A stretch of 64,000 bases of DNA. Origin: DASYXT01 sp035934555. Its GTDB lineage: Bacteria; Verrucomicrobiota; Verrucomicrobiia; Limisphaerales; UBA8199. How positions within the stretch are numbered: the stretch's first letter is position 1; each line of letters starts with the position of its first letter. Location: positions 1-64,000 of the forward strand of contig DASYXT010000073.1 of NCBI GenBank assembly GCA_035934555.1, given 5' to 3'. This document shows, piece by piece, positions 34,136 through 43,323 of the stretch. Made by a program: the position numbers and the translations under genes. The notes beneath the pieces are model-generated. The model saw only the letters and a list, made by a program, of their open reading frames with translations, did no database searches and was not told the origin of the DNA.

Positions 34136-37100
34136 ATGGATGACGATTCAAAATTTGGCACTTTGATTAAAGGTGCCCTGGCAGCAACCGGGCTCGGGGC
34201 GATCGCCGCGGGTTTCACGATCCCCTTCCCTTACGGCCTTTATGTGGCCCTGTTGATCCTCATTTTGGCCGCCCTGTTATTCGGCGGCTACTTCCTCTGG
34301 CGCAGGATGCACGTCCGCCGCGAACGCGAGCAGTTTACCGCCGCCATTGAAACCCAGACCGCGGCCGCCCCCAAAGGCATCAGCGACCCCAATAGACGCG
34401 CGGACCTGGACCGGGTCCGGCAAAAATTCCAAACCGGCCTGCAGGAGTTCAAGAGCCGGGGCAAGGACCTCTACAAATTGCCGTGGTACGTCATCATCGG
34501 CGAATCCGGTTCCGGCAAAACCGAGGCCATTCGCCATTCGGGGATCGATTTCCCGCCCGGTCTGCAGGACGAGCTCCAGGGCTCGGGCGGCACCGTCAAC
34601 ATGGACTGGTGGTTCACCAACCGCGGCATCATCCTCGATACCGCCGGCTCGATGCTATTCAACGAACTGCACGCCGGCGAAGCCCCGGAATGGCGCGAGT
34701 TCCTCCGCCTGCTTAAGCGCGCCCGTCCCCATTGCCCCGTTAACGGATTGTTCCTGGTGCTTTCGGTCGAGAGTCTGATCCGTGATTCGGCCGACGTGAT
34801 CGCCCAAAAGGCCAGCCGCCTGGCCCAGCAACTGGACATCATCCAGCGCGTGCTCGACGTGCGTTTCCCCGTCTATCTGCTGGTTACCAAGTGCGACCTG
34901 CTGGTCGGGTTCCGCGAATTCTTCGACAGCATCGACGACCCGCTGCTCCAGCACCAGATGTTCGGCTGGTCCAATCCGGAGCCGTTGGATTCCCATTTCC
35001 GGCCGGAGTTGGTCGAGCAGCATCTGCGCACAGTCGCCGCGCGGTTGCGGCGCCGTCGCATGGCGCTCGTTCGTGACTTGTCCGGCACGGGCCGTCTGGG
35101 CGACACCCAACAATTCTTCGCGGCGACCTACCAGTTGGGCCGCGGCCCGACGACCCCCACCCGGCGATTGGATGAAGTGGATGCGATGTTTGCGCTGCCC
35201 GAAAGCGTCATGCGCCTCGCTCCGCGCCTGCAGCGGTATCTCGAGACGGTTTTCGTCGCGGGCGAATGGTCGGCCAAGCCGGTGTTCCTGCGCGGAATTT
35301 ATTTCACCTCGTCCATGCGCGAGGGCAAGGCACTGGACGAAGCCATCGCCCTGGCCACCGGGCTCGCCCTGGACCAGTTGCCCGAGGAGCGGAGTTGGGA
35401 AAAGAATCGCGCCTTCTTCCTGCGCGATCTTTTCCACGACAAAGTATTTCGTGAGAGCGGCCTGGTCACGCGCGCCACCAATACCCTGAAACTGCTGCGG
35501 CAACGGCAAGTCGCCATTTTCGGCTCCGCCGGCGCGGCGCTGTTGCTGGTGCTGCTGTTGGCCAGCCTGGCTAATCACAAACTCAAACAGAGCGTTCGCG
35601 CCGAAGCCGGCTATTGGAAGACGGCCGCAACTCACGTAAAAGGTGGCATCTGGTCGCCCGCCATCGTTAGTGATTCGCCCGTGGACGGCGTCCGTTACGC
35701 TTTTCAGGGCTCCAATACCGTGCCGGTCGGCTCGGCGCAACCAACTCTGATCGAGTTCAACCAAACCCTCGCCCGCATCGCCGCCACCAACCTGCCTGTA
35801 TCCATTATCTTCAAGCCGATGGTTTGGCTCGGGTTCGGCGAGGTCCGTGACCGCGCTGAAGCGCAGCGCCGCGTTTTCGAGTTGAGCGTTGTCGATCCCC
35901 TGGTCAACCGCGTCCAGGCCAAGCTGCGCACCGCCGCTCCGGCGCCAGGCATCTCCCTGGAACGGCACCGCGACGCGCTTCTCTCGCTCATGGAGCTTGA
36001 AGCCGATGGCCTCGGCGCCGGCCACGGCAGCTTTTCCACCCCGGGCGCTCCCGCTCGGTTCCTGAAGACCTTTGTCTCCTACCTGACCGAAAGTGACTTT
36101 AGTCCCAGCCCTGCGCTTGCGGATATTTTTGAACGGACCTATTCGGCGGACGGACTTCGCAAAAACCACGGCACCTGGCCGCCGGCGAGCCTGCTGGGGG
36201 GCAGTCTGCTCGCCAGCAACACCGCCCTGAGCATCGGCCTCGAGAATTTCGATAAGATCAGCCGAACTGCGCAGACCAACATCGATAACCAACTGAACCG
36301 CGTCAACGACCTCACCGATAAACTGCTGACCTACCAACTCCTCGAACGCGATTGGCTGACGAACACCACTCAAAACTGCCCGCTGCCGGACACCCTCGTC
36401 TCAGCCAAGGCGCAGGTGGATGCAAGCTGGACCGCGCTGCGCGGCGCTAACAGCCCCTCACTGGCGCCCTTAAGCAACCTCGCATTGTTCTACACCAACC
36501 TCGCCAGCGCGGGCTCCAACGCCTCGGCTTCCTCGCTGGCCGCTCCGGTCAGGCTCATTATGCTCCGCCTGCCGGCAAGCGAGCAGGGCCGCGGGTTATT
36601 CAAAGAGATCAACGATCGGCTCTCCACGCTGGCTTCCGGCGCCACCGCCAATATTTGGGCGGGATACAAGCAGCGTGCCCCCTCGATTACTTCACTTGAT
36701 ATTGCCTATTTGCAGGTGCCCACCAACAGCCCGTTGCCGTCGTTCCAGATTCGTTGGTCGCTTTACACCAATGCCTGCTCGCTGGCTTCCGGTGTGGTTC
36801 ACCCTGACCCCAGCGTGCTGGGCGAACAATGGACCCAGTACACGCGGTTGAAAGAAACCGCCACGCAGTTCCGCAACACCCTTACCGCCTACCACGGTCC
36901 GTTCCACGAACCCGTCAGCAATATTTGCGACCGCGTTGCCCATCAGGCAGAAGAGACTCTCCAGAACCAGTATGTCGAGGACTACGTCAAAGTGGCTCTC
37001 GGCCAGTTGCAGAATCTCTCTCAACCTGGACCGCAGGATACCGTCGGCCTGACCAATGCCGCCGCCTGGCTCGCCAAGGTCGAACGCGACCTGGTCGCTT

Positions 37101-37843
37101 GCCCAACGCGCCTGGCTCAGCCCGCCAAACTGGACCCGGTCCGCGCTGCCTTGGAGAACGCACGCCACGATATTCTGGTGGCGTTCCGTAACAATCTCCG
37201 TGCCGGCGCACGATTCCCCCTCGTCCTGGATAATCCTTCAGGCGTCAGCCTCAGCGTCTCGGATTTAGCTTCCCTGCGGAAACGCCTCGGAGGCGTCACG
37301 GCCGCCTTGCAAGACCCGGCGTGGCAAGCCGATCATTCGGGCGCGCTGGCTGGCGTTACCGCCTTTTGCTCCAGCGCGGTGGGCGTCGTCAACTCGCTAG
37401 TTAAAGAGGACGGCTCCGCCACTGCGTGGGATCTGTATTTTGTGCCACCGTCGGATGCGGCTCAGGACGACAAGGCGATCATTAGCGTGTTCCGCGTCGT
37501 GCAGGGCTCAATTGGCAAGAAGATCACCGATCTTACGGCACTCGATCGTAATGACCCCAATGCGTGCATGCTTGGCACCGTGCCGATGAACGCGCCCTTG
37601 ACGATTTCCTTCAATAAATTCGCTGATGCGGCAACACCGGACAAGAGTTGGTCCCCTCCGTCTGCCTCAGACTGGGCGCTGCTTCGTCTGATCCAGGCCG
37701 GCCAGGCTAAACGGTCGGACGACGGCACTCACTGGACCTTTCAGGTGCCGCTCTCCGATGGCACGCTTAACGGCAAGGTAACCTTTGAAGCGCGGCTGGA
37801 TGCCCACCAGCCGCTGCCCAAGAGTGAGGATTGGCCAAAATGA
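34136..37843 (+). CDS. tssM: Type VI secretion membrane protein TssM (IcmF family)
   Basis: 1235 residues. Two N-terminal transmembrane helices lie within residues 12-58, then a cytoplasmic NTPase-like domain with intact Walker A GESGSGKTEAIRHSG at about 121 and Walker B-like 'RGIILDTAGSMLF'. 'FPVYLLVTKCDLLVGFREFF' is the TKCDL family motif. A third membrane helix follows at about 460-480 (FGSAGAALLLVLLLASLAN), and the remaining ~750 residues are the periplasmic IcmF-related region that binds TssJ and reaches the outer membrane in known systems. The frame is open upstream in tssL, but ATG 34136 gives the normal N-terminus. It overlaps tagF by four bases. Confidence 0.92.
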   Translation: MDDDSKFGTLIKGALAATGLGAIAAGFTIPFPYGLYVALLILILAALLFGGYFLWRRMHVRREREQFTAAIETQTAAAPKGISDPNRRADLDRVRQKFQTGLQEFKSRGKDLYKLPWYVIIGESGSGKTEAIRHSGIDFPPGLQDELQGSGGTVNMDWWFTNRGIILDTAGSMLFNELHAGEAPEWREFLRLLKRARPHCPVNGLFLVLSVESLIRDSADVIAQKASRLAQQLDIIQRVLDVRFPVYLLVTKCDLLVGFREFFDSIDDPLLQHQMFGWSNPEPLDSHFRPELVEQHLRTVAARLRRRRMALVRDLSGTGRLGDTQQFFAATYQLGRGPTTPTRRLDEVDAMFALPESVMRLAPRLQRYLETVFVAGEWSAKPVFLRGIYFTSSMREGKALDEAIALATGLALDQLPEERSWEKNRAFFLRDLFHDKVFRESGLVTRATNTLKLLRQRQVAIFGSAGAALLLVLLLASLANHKLKQSVRAEAGYWKTAATHVKGGIWSPAIVSDSPVDGVRYAFQGSNTVPVGSAQPTLIEFNQTLARIAATNLPVSIIFKPMVWLGFGEVRDRAEAQRRVFELSVVDPLVNRVQAKLRTAAPAPGISLERHRDALLSLMELEADGLGAGHGSFSTPGAPARFLKTFVSYLTESDFSPSPALADIFERTYSADGLRKNHGTWPPASLLGGSLLASNTALSIGLENFDKISRTAQTNIDNQLNRVNDLTDKLLTYQLLERDWLTNTTQNCPLPDTLVSAKAQVDASWTALRGANSPSLAPLSNLALFYTNLASAGSNASASSLAAPVRLIMLRLPASEQGRGLFKEINDRLSTLASGATANIWAGYKQRAPSITSLDIAYLQVPTNSPLPSFQIRWSLYTNACSLASGVVHPDPSVLGEQWTQYTRLKETATQFRNTLTAYHGPFHEPVSNICDRVAHQAEETLQNQYVEDYVKVALGQLQNLSQPGPQDTVGLTNAAAWLAKVERDLVACPTRLAQPAKLDPVRAALENARHDILVAFRNNLRAGARFPLVLDNPSGVSLSVSDLASLRKRLGGVTAALQDPAWQADHSGALAGVTAFCSSAVGVVNSLVKEDGSATAWDLYFVPPSDAAQDDKAIISVFRVVQGSIGKKITDLTALDRNDPNACMLGTVPMNAPLTISFNKFADAATPDKSWSPPSASDWALLRLIQAGQAKRSDDGTHWTFQVPLSDGTLNGKVTFEARLDAHQPLPKSEDWPK

Positions 37844-40506
37844 AGAGTCTGTTCCAGCGACGTGCTTCGGGCACCGAATCAGGTCCGGCACGCCTGACGC
37901 TGGGTGCGTTTGGCAAGCATCCGGGCTGGGACGATCACATTTTGGGCATCGGTGTGGAAACCGAGACGTTGGCGCACCTCAAGCAAATCCTTTATGTGCA
38001 GGGGATCGGCAGCCAAATCGATTCCGGCGCCTGGGAGAAACTCGAATCGGAAAAGCGGCTGCCGGGGTTCGACCACACGTTTCTCGGATTGAGCCCGGGG
38101 CATGTCCTGCTTGGCCAGTTGTGGTCTTCAACTGATGGCAAAGGCCGCGCCAAATATCCGATGGTGCTGGCCATTGACGGGGAAGGCGTTTCCCCCGGGT
38201 TCGTCGTCAACGTGCTGTCCCCCGGATTGGAGAACCTCCGTGCAGCGTGCAAAGCTACCAACGCCGCTGAGCAAGTCGCCCAGCAATGCCGCTCCGCCCA
38301 GGAACAACTCCGCTCACTTCTTGCGCGGGAAAACGCTCGAGTTTCAGACCCGGGCCCGGGCGTGGACGCGCGCCAACGGTTTCTCGCCAATTCCCAACTC
38401 GGGCCGGACCGCCTCGGTTTTCTGCGCGCCTTGCACGAACTCAAAGCCGCGCCGGGAGCCTCTCGCGAAGCCAATGCACTGGCCTCGCTGCACCTACGAG
38501 TACCGCTCGGCGTAGAAACAACCCAGGAAGCCCTTCAGCTTTGGGCCGCCTTGTTGCGCTGCATCGTGCCCGAGCCCACCCCACTATTCCTGCTGGCCCG
38601 CGCCGGCGAACCCTGGCTCGACGTGCTCATCAACGACCCCGCGCCGGATGATTTCTTCTGTTTGCAAGCGGCGCCCCGCGCGTTGCCGCTAACGACTGAA
38701 ATCCCCTACGGTCTGGCGCCCGATTTGTCAGAGCGCTGGTCTCACATCGAAGCAAAGTTCACTGGTGGTATCCCCCGGACTCCCCGGCCTGCGCAAAGCC
38801 CTTTGCCTCCTCCGCCCCCGGTGCCGCCGCCTTCCGCATCAGTCCGGCCCTCGCCCGGGCCTCCTCCTCCTCCGACCCACCCTGTGCCGCCGCCGCCACA
38901 AGCCGCTCGGCCCAGTCGGCCACCGCCGGCAGTGCCCACCCCCGCCCCATCAGCGCCTCAAAGACCAACCGCTCCCGCCCCTCCTGCCACTACGCCCGCC
39001 CCGGCGCGACGCTCGCCATTGCCTTGGCTGGCTCTTGGCTTACTAATCCTGGTTGTCGCTGGCGCGGTCTTCTGGCTTTTAAGCCGTCACCCGGATGGCA
39101 GCCCTGCTTCATTTGGGCAAAAGTCCCGGCCCAACGGCGCTTCGGCCGCGGCTCAACAGGAACACGACTTCCAAATTGCCCTGGCGGGGGCTCAAGCGGC
39201 GCAAGCAACCAAGGATTATTCGAACGCTTTGGCTCAAGCCGAACTCGCGCTGAAATTGAAGCCCAACGACACCAATGCCGCCGAGTTGGTCGCGACGCTC
39301 AAACCGCTCGCCCAAGCCGCTGCCGTCGCCCGGCAGAAGTACCAAACCGCGACCAATGCGGCGACCCTGGCGCTGGTGCAAATGAATTATCAGGAAGCCA
39401 CCAACCAGGCCGCCATTGCCTTGGCGCTGCAACCCGACGACCCCACCGCATCCAAACTCCTGGCCGATGCCCAGCAAGGCCTTGCTGCCGGCGCTCAACA
39501 ACAAAAATTCCAAGTCACTTTCGATGCGGCAAAATCTGCCTTTGAGGCCGGGCAGTTCGAGACGGCTGCTGCGCAGGCGGCGGCGGCCCTGACTCTGAGG
39601 CCAAACGACCCTGCCGCCGCCAAGCTCAGCGCCGACGCGCGCACTGCCCTTAAGGCCGAAGCCATGGTGACCCAGAAGCTTCAACAGTACCAGGCCGCCA
39701 CCAACGCCGCCGCTTTGGCGCTCGGCCAAACCAATTTCCCCGAGGCGGCCCGCCAGGCTCAGGTTGCTCTCAGTCTTCAGCCGAACGATCCGGCCGCCCG
39801 GCAACTCAAAGCTCAAGCCGCTGCCGCAGCCGATTTGGCCTCCGCCCAGGCCGCCTTTTCTCGCGGGGATTACAGCACCGCCCAGGCCCTCGCCAAAGAC
39901 CATCCCGGCTTGTCGCAGTTCACGAACCTGCTCGCCGCCATTGCCGCGGAACAAACCACCCTCGCCAATGATAGCCTTAGCCTTTCCAACGGGGATTACA
40001 CTTTCATTCAGTCGCTGACCAGCTCGAGTTACGCCGGGAAACCGTCTTTCTCCAACTTGCTGGCCCAGGCCACGACCGAAAAGACCACCTTAGATACTTT
40101 GCAGCAACTCAAGCAAACCAACGGTTGGCAACAACTCAAGCAACGCCTCGCTGACCCGGCCCTCGCGGGGGTTCTCGCTAAACCCCCTTTCGCAGACTTG
40201 CGCACCTGGGCTGATGCGCAGTCCACGGCCGCCGCTTCGGGCGCCACACCTGACTTGCAGCGCCTGGACACCGACCTGGAAGTCCTTCTGGTGCAGTTCG
40301 GGGTTCTGAAGGCTACGGCTGCTGAAATCCATTTCGACGCCGCGCGCCAGACCAAGCCGCTGCCCTCAGGCGCGCTCGATGATCCACAGCCGTACCTGAA
40401 CCGGGTCCAACGGCTCGAACAGGGATATAAAAATGGCGGCTGGCTGGACCAGGACAACCGCCAGAAGTACCTCACAAAAATCAGGGAAGCCATTAATTAC
40501 CGCTAA
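37840..40506 (+). CDS. tagF: TagF-domain protein with transmembrane helix and periplasmic TPR-like repeats
   Basis: 888 residues; ATG overlaps the tssM stop. Residues ~15-290 resemble the T6SS repressor TagF ('LGAFGKHPGWDDHILGIG', 'LPGFDHTFLGLSPGHVLLGQ', 'AKYPMVLAIDGEGVSPGFV'). A long Pro-rich linker (about 308-388) leads to one transmembrane helix (about 392-412, LPWLALGLLILVVAGAVFWL). Outside lie about four ~55-60-residue repeats ('QKYQTATNAATLALVQMNYQ') and then, from ~670, a C-terminal module matching that of the pseudokinase at 21258-24623 (SLSNGDYTFIQSL vs SFANGDYSFIQTL; KPPF in both). Canonical TagF proteins are soluble and far shorter. A membrane-tethered TagF that reads an envelope signal is inferred. 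Confidence 0.7.
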   Translation: MKSLFQRRASGTESGPARLTLGAFGKHPGWDDHILGIGVETETLAHLKQILYVQGIGSQIDSGAWEKLESEKRLPGFDHTFLGLSPGHVLLGQLWSSTDGKGRAKYPMVLAIDGEGVSPGFVVNVLSPGLENLRAACKATNAAEQVAQQCRSAQEQLRSLLARENARVSDPGPGVDARQRFLANSQLGPDRLGFLRALHELKAAPGASREANALASLHLRVPLGVETTQEALQLWAALLRCIVPEPTPLFLLARAGEPWLDVLINDPAPDDFFCLQAAPRALPLTTEIPYGLAPDLSERWSHIEAKFTGGIPRTPRPAQSPLPPPPPVPPPSASVRPSPGPPPPPTHPVPPPPQAARPSRPPPAVPTPAPSAPQRPTAPAPPATTPAPARRSPLPWLALGLLILVVAGAVFWLLSRHPDGSPASFGQKSRPNGASAAAQQEHDFQIALAGAQAAQATKDYSNALAQAELALKLKPNDTNAAELVATLKPLAQAAAVARQKYQTATNAATLALVQMNYQEATNQAAIALALQPDDPTASKLLADAQQGLAAGAQQQKFQVTFDAAKSAFEAGQFETAAAQAAAALTLRPNDPAAAKLSADARTALKAEAMVTQKLQQYQAATNAAALALGQTNFPEAARQAQVALSLQPNDPAARQLKAQAAAAADLASAQAAFSRGDYSTAQALAKDHPGLSQFTNLLAAIAAEQTTLANDSLSLSNGDYTFIQSLTSSSYAGKPSFSNLLAQATTEKTTLDTLQQLKQTNGWQQLKQRLADPALAGVLAKPPFADLRTWADAQSTAAASGATPDLQRLDTDLEVLLVQFGVLKATAAEIHFDAARQTKPLPSGALDDPQPYLNRVQRLEQGYKNGGWLDQDNRQKYLTKIREAINYR

Positions 40507-40523
40507 CCAACCATTCCAGGACT

Positions 40524-41612
40524 ATGAACGAGCGGATCGAAAAACTCCTCGGACCTGTTTCGCCTGAACAACCCTGCGGACCGGACCTTTCCTACGACGG
40601 CCGGTTTGACGAGTTGGAAACCATTCTCAAAGGCAAACCGGAAATCGATTTCGGCAACATCAAAAAGCCTGCTGAACCGCCGGATTGGCGCCAGCTACAG
40701 GAGAAGAGCGCCGAGTTCCTCACCCAATCGAAGCACCTGCGGCCGGCGCTGATGCTTTGCTGCAGCCTGCTCAAAACGAGCGGCTTGCCCGGCTTCCGCG
40801 ACGGGGTGCAGTTGCTGCGCGGCCTCGTCGAGCAATACTGGACCTCCCTCTACCCACTGCTGGATCCTGAGGATAACAATGATCCCACTTACCGCCTCAA
40901 TATCATCGGCGCGCTGACGGCTCCGCGCGGGTCGGTCACTGGTTGGCTCGCCATCATTGACAATCTCTACACCGCCCCGCTCTGCCAGGCCAAAGGCGCT
41001 GCACCGCTCACTTTTGACCAGCTCCAGACCGCGAAATCACCGCCGCCACCGGTCGAAGGCGCCCCTGCTCCGCCTAGCCTGGCGAGCCTGACGCCAATGT
41101 TGCGCGCCTGTGCCGACCAGGTCGCGATGCACCATCAGGCGCTGACCGAGACACTTGAAGCCGCCCAGGCGCTGGATCAATTCCTCGCAAATACTCTCAC
41201 CGCACAGAAATCGATGAGCTTTGATGACCTGTTCAAAGCTCTTCAGGAGATGATCACCGCGCTCGAACCGTTCCTGCCGGGCCAGGAAGGCCAGCCTGCG
41301 GGAGACGCGCCCGCCGATGGTGCTGCCACCGAAGCTGGGACAGACGGCGGCGGTGCCATGTTTGTGCGCGGCACCATTCGCTCGCGGTCCGATGCGGTCG
41401 CCGCACTCGAGAGCATCTGCCAATACTATGATCAGGTTGAACCCGGCAGCCCTGTCCCGTTCCTGCTTCGCCGCGCCCAAAAGCTCGCGGCCATGAACTT
41501 TGTCCAGGCCGTGCAGGAACTGAACCTGGTCGCCGGCATGGACGCGCTGCGGCCGAGCATGGGCTCGGTTATTGATGGCCAGGCGCCGCCAGCCGATTTG
41601 CCGGCCAGCTAA
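40524..41612 (+). CDS. tssA: Type VI secretion protein TssA
   Basis: 362 residues. The N-terminal ImpA domain is clear: 'LLGPVSPEQPCGPDLSYDGRF'-type opening (ending near residue 28), 'PDWRQLQEKSAEFLTQSKHL', 'LLRGLVEQYWTSLYPLLDPE' and 'NDPTYRLNIIGALT'. The C-terminal part has 'ICQYYDQVEPGSPVPFLLRR' and 'FVQAVQELNLVAG', as in shorter TssA classes; there is no long extension. TssA primes baseplate and tube-sheath assembly in known T6SS. CCAGGA ahead of the ATG is a fair ribosome-binding site. It begins 17 bases after tagF. Confidence 0.88.
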   Translation: MNERIEKLLGPVSPEQPCGPDLSYDGRFDELETILKGKPEIDFGNIKKPAEPPDWRQLQEKSAEFLTQSKHLRPALMLCCSLLKTSGLPGFRDGVQLLRGLVEQYWTSLYPLLDPEDNNDPTYRLNIIGALTAPRGSVTGWLAIIDNLYTAPLCQAKGAAPLTFDQLQTAKSPPPPVEGAPAPPSLASLTPMLRACADQVAMHHQALTETLEAAQALDQFLANTLTAQKSMSFDDLFKALQEMITALEPFLPGQEGQPAGDAPADGAATEAGTDGGGAMFVRGTIRSRSDAVAALESICQYYDQVEPGSPVPFLLRRAQKLAAMNFVQAVQELNLVAGMDALRPSMGSVIDGQAPPADLPAS

Positions 41613-41646
41613 CCGCCGCCGGTTCTACCTCTCACTCCGCCGTTGC

Positions 41647-43287
41647 ATGAGCGATCCCTCCTCATCATTCCCGATCCATCTCGGCGAGTCCGCCCAATTT
41701 GCCTGCGTCCGCGACTTCTTCCGCGTGGCTGACTTCAATGACACCTCGCTGTGCCGGTTGCTCGGGATGCAGGATATGAGCGACTTGGGCCGCGTCGCCT
41801 GGGACCAGCTCCCGTTCGGCAATGCCCAGGGGCAGGCCACTGAGCCCAAGAGATCTTCGACCGGCGGGCTCGACTTGTTGCCAGTTGCCGAACCGGCCGC
41901 CCATGCCGGCGTCGCCGCGGCGGCCGCCGCCTCGAGCACATCTGCCGCGGCGAAGCCTTGCTCGCCAGGGCTCCAGTGGTGTATCGAGGTATTCATCCGT
42001 GGGTTGAAGGTAGAAGCCGAAAGTTCCCGACGCGTCTGTGGCGATGAAGTCTTCTCGGCCCTTTTGGCCCTGGGACTGTTGCGCCGCAGTGTGAAAAACC
42101 AAGCAACAGTCTTTTGCCCAGTGTGGGTCTATCCTGCCGACGGGTTCGTGATGGTCTCCGACCGCCGCGACGATCCTGAAACCGATGCCTACACACCCCC
42201 TGCGGACGTGGTTTTCCCCGCCATCTACGGTGGCACGCTGCGCTTCCTGAGGTTGCTTCCTCCCATTCCTGGCGGCGAAGCCTTGGATTTATGCGGCGGC
42301 TCAGGCATCGGCGCCTTGCGCCTGGCGCGCACGGGCCGTTCCGCCGCGACGGCGGATTTGACCGAGCGGTCTGCATTCTTTGCCGAGTTCAACGCGCGCC
42401 TGAACGATTTGCCTGTGACCAGCCTTTGCGGTGACCTCTATGTTCCGGCGGCAGGAAAGCAGTTCGACCTGATCTCAGCCCATCCGCCCTTTGTGCCCGA
42501 CACTGGTGCCAAGATGATTTACCGGGACGGCGGCGATACCGGAGAAGAGGTGACCCGCCGGATTATCGAAGGCCTTCCTGCATCACTGCGCCCGGGCGGC
42601 CTCTGCGTCATACTCTGTGTCGCGCGCGATACCAACGACGAAACTTTCGAACTCCGCGCCCGTCAGTGGCTGGGTGTGGCGGCCGAGTATTTTGACATCG
42701 TCTTCGGCCTTGAAAAGATTCTGTCCGTGGACGAGGTGGTCGAGTCGATGCGCCGCCGTAGCCAGGTGATGAGCGCGGCCGAAGCGGCCCAGTTACGGGC
42801 GCGCCTGCGAGCTTTGGGCACCCGCCAATTCGCTTACGGCGCGCTGTTTATTCAACGCTTTGCCGAACCGGTGAACGACCGGCCGTTGCGCATCCGCATT
42901 ACGCCCAAAGCCGGCGCGGCCGAGTTCCAGCGTCTGCTCGCGTGGCGCCAGCACCGCCGCAAACCGGGATTTGCGCAATGGCTCGCCGGGTCTCGCCCTC
43001 GCCTCGCTCCCGAGCTCGAACTCACCGTCCGGCACCTGGTCCAGGAGGGATCCCTCGTCCCGGCCGAGTTTGTTTTCTCCATCAGCAACGGCGTCGAAAG
43101 CGCTTTGCGGCCGGACGCCTGGATCGTGCCGCTTTTAGCTCGCCTCGAAGGCGCTCAATCCGTTGCGGACGTCTTTGCCCAGGCGCGCGATGAATTGCCC
43201 GCCGGGTTTGCCCTCGACGACTTCGCCGGCCTGGTCCAGGGCATGATTGAACGCGGTCTGCTGCTCAGCGAACCCTTGGCCCATTGA
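41647..43287 (+). CDS. SAM-dependent methyltransferase with flanking domains, inside the T6SS-like cluster
   Basis: 546 residues, started at the ATG at 41647, 34 bases after tssA. The centre is a class I methyltransferase: 'ALDLCGGSGIGALRLARTG' at about 210 is motif I, and 'FDLISAHPPFVPDTGAKMIY' contains HPPF in the place of the (N/D)PP(Y/F) motif used by N-methyltransferases acting on amide or amino groups (HemK/PrmC, RlmG types). The ~200-residue N-terminal part and ~130-residue C-terminal part ('VEGSLVPAEFVFSIS'-like) are not assigned. No signal peptide or membrane helix. A target within the secretion machinery, or an unrelated rRNA/protein target, are both possible. Confidence 0.7.
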   Translation: MSDPSSSFPIHLGESAQFACVRDFFRVADFNDTSLCRLLGMQDMSDLGRVAWDQLPFGNAQGQATEPKRSSTGGLDLLPVAEPAAHAGVAAAAAASSTSAAAKPCSPGLQWCIEVFIRGLKVEAESSRRVCGDEVFSALLALGLLRRSVKNQATVFCPVWVYPADGFVMVSDRRDDPETDAYTPPADVVFPAIYGGTLRFLRLLPPIPGGEALDLCGGSGIGALRLARTGRSAATADLTERSAFFAEFNARLNDLPVTSLCGDLYVPAAGKQFDLISAHPPFVPDTGAKMIYRDGGDTGEEVTRRIIEGLPASLRPGGLCVILCVARDTNDETFELRARQWLGVAAEYFDIVFGLEKILSVDEVVESMRRRSQVMSAAEAAQLRARLRALGTRQFAYGALFIQRFAEPVNDRPLRIRITPKAGAAEFQRLLAWRQHRRKPGFAQWLAGSRPRLAPELELTVRHLVQEGSLVPAEFVFSISNGVESALRPDAWIVPLLARLEGAQSVADVFAQARDELPAGFALDDFAGLVQGMIERGLLLSEPLAH

Positions 43288-43323
43288 CCTCCGACCGCAA
43301 AAGCGGTTTGCTGAGGCTACTGA

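Noticed and set aside
34655..36373. A 572-residue minus-strand protein opposite tssM
   Set aside because: It lies entirely within the clearly recognised tssM gene and has low-complexity, GC-driven composition without any domain; it is a shadow frame.
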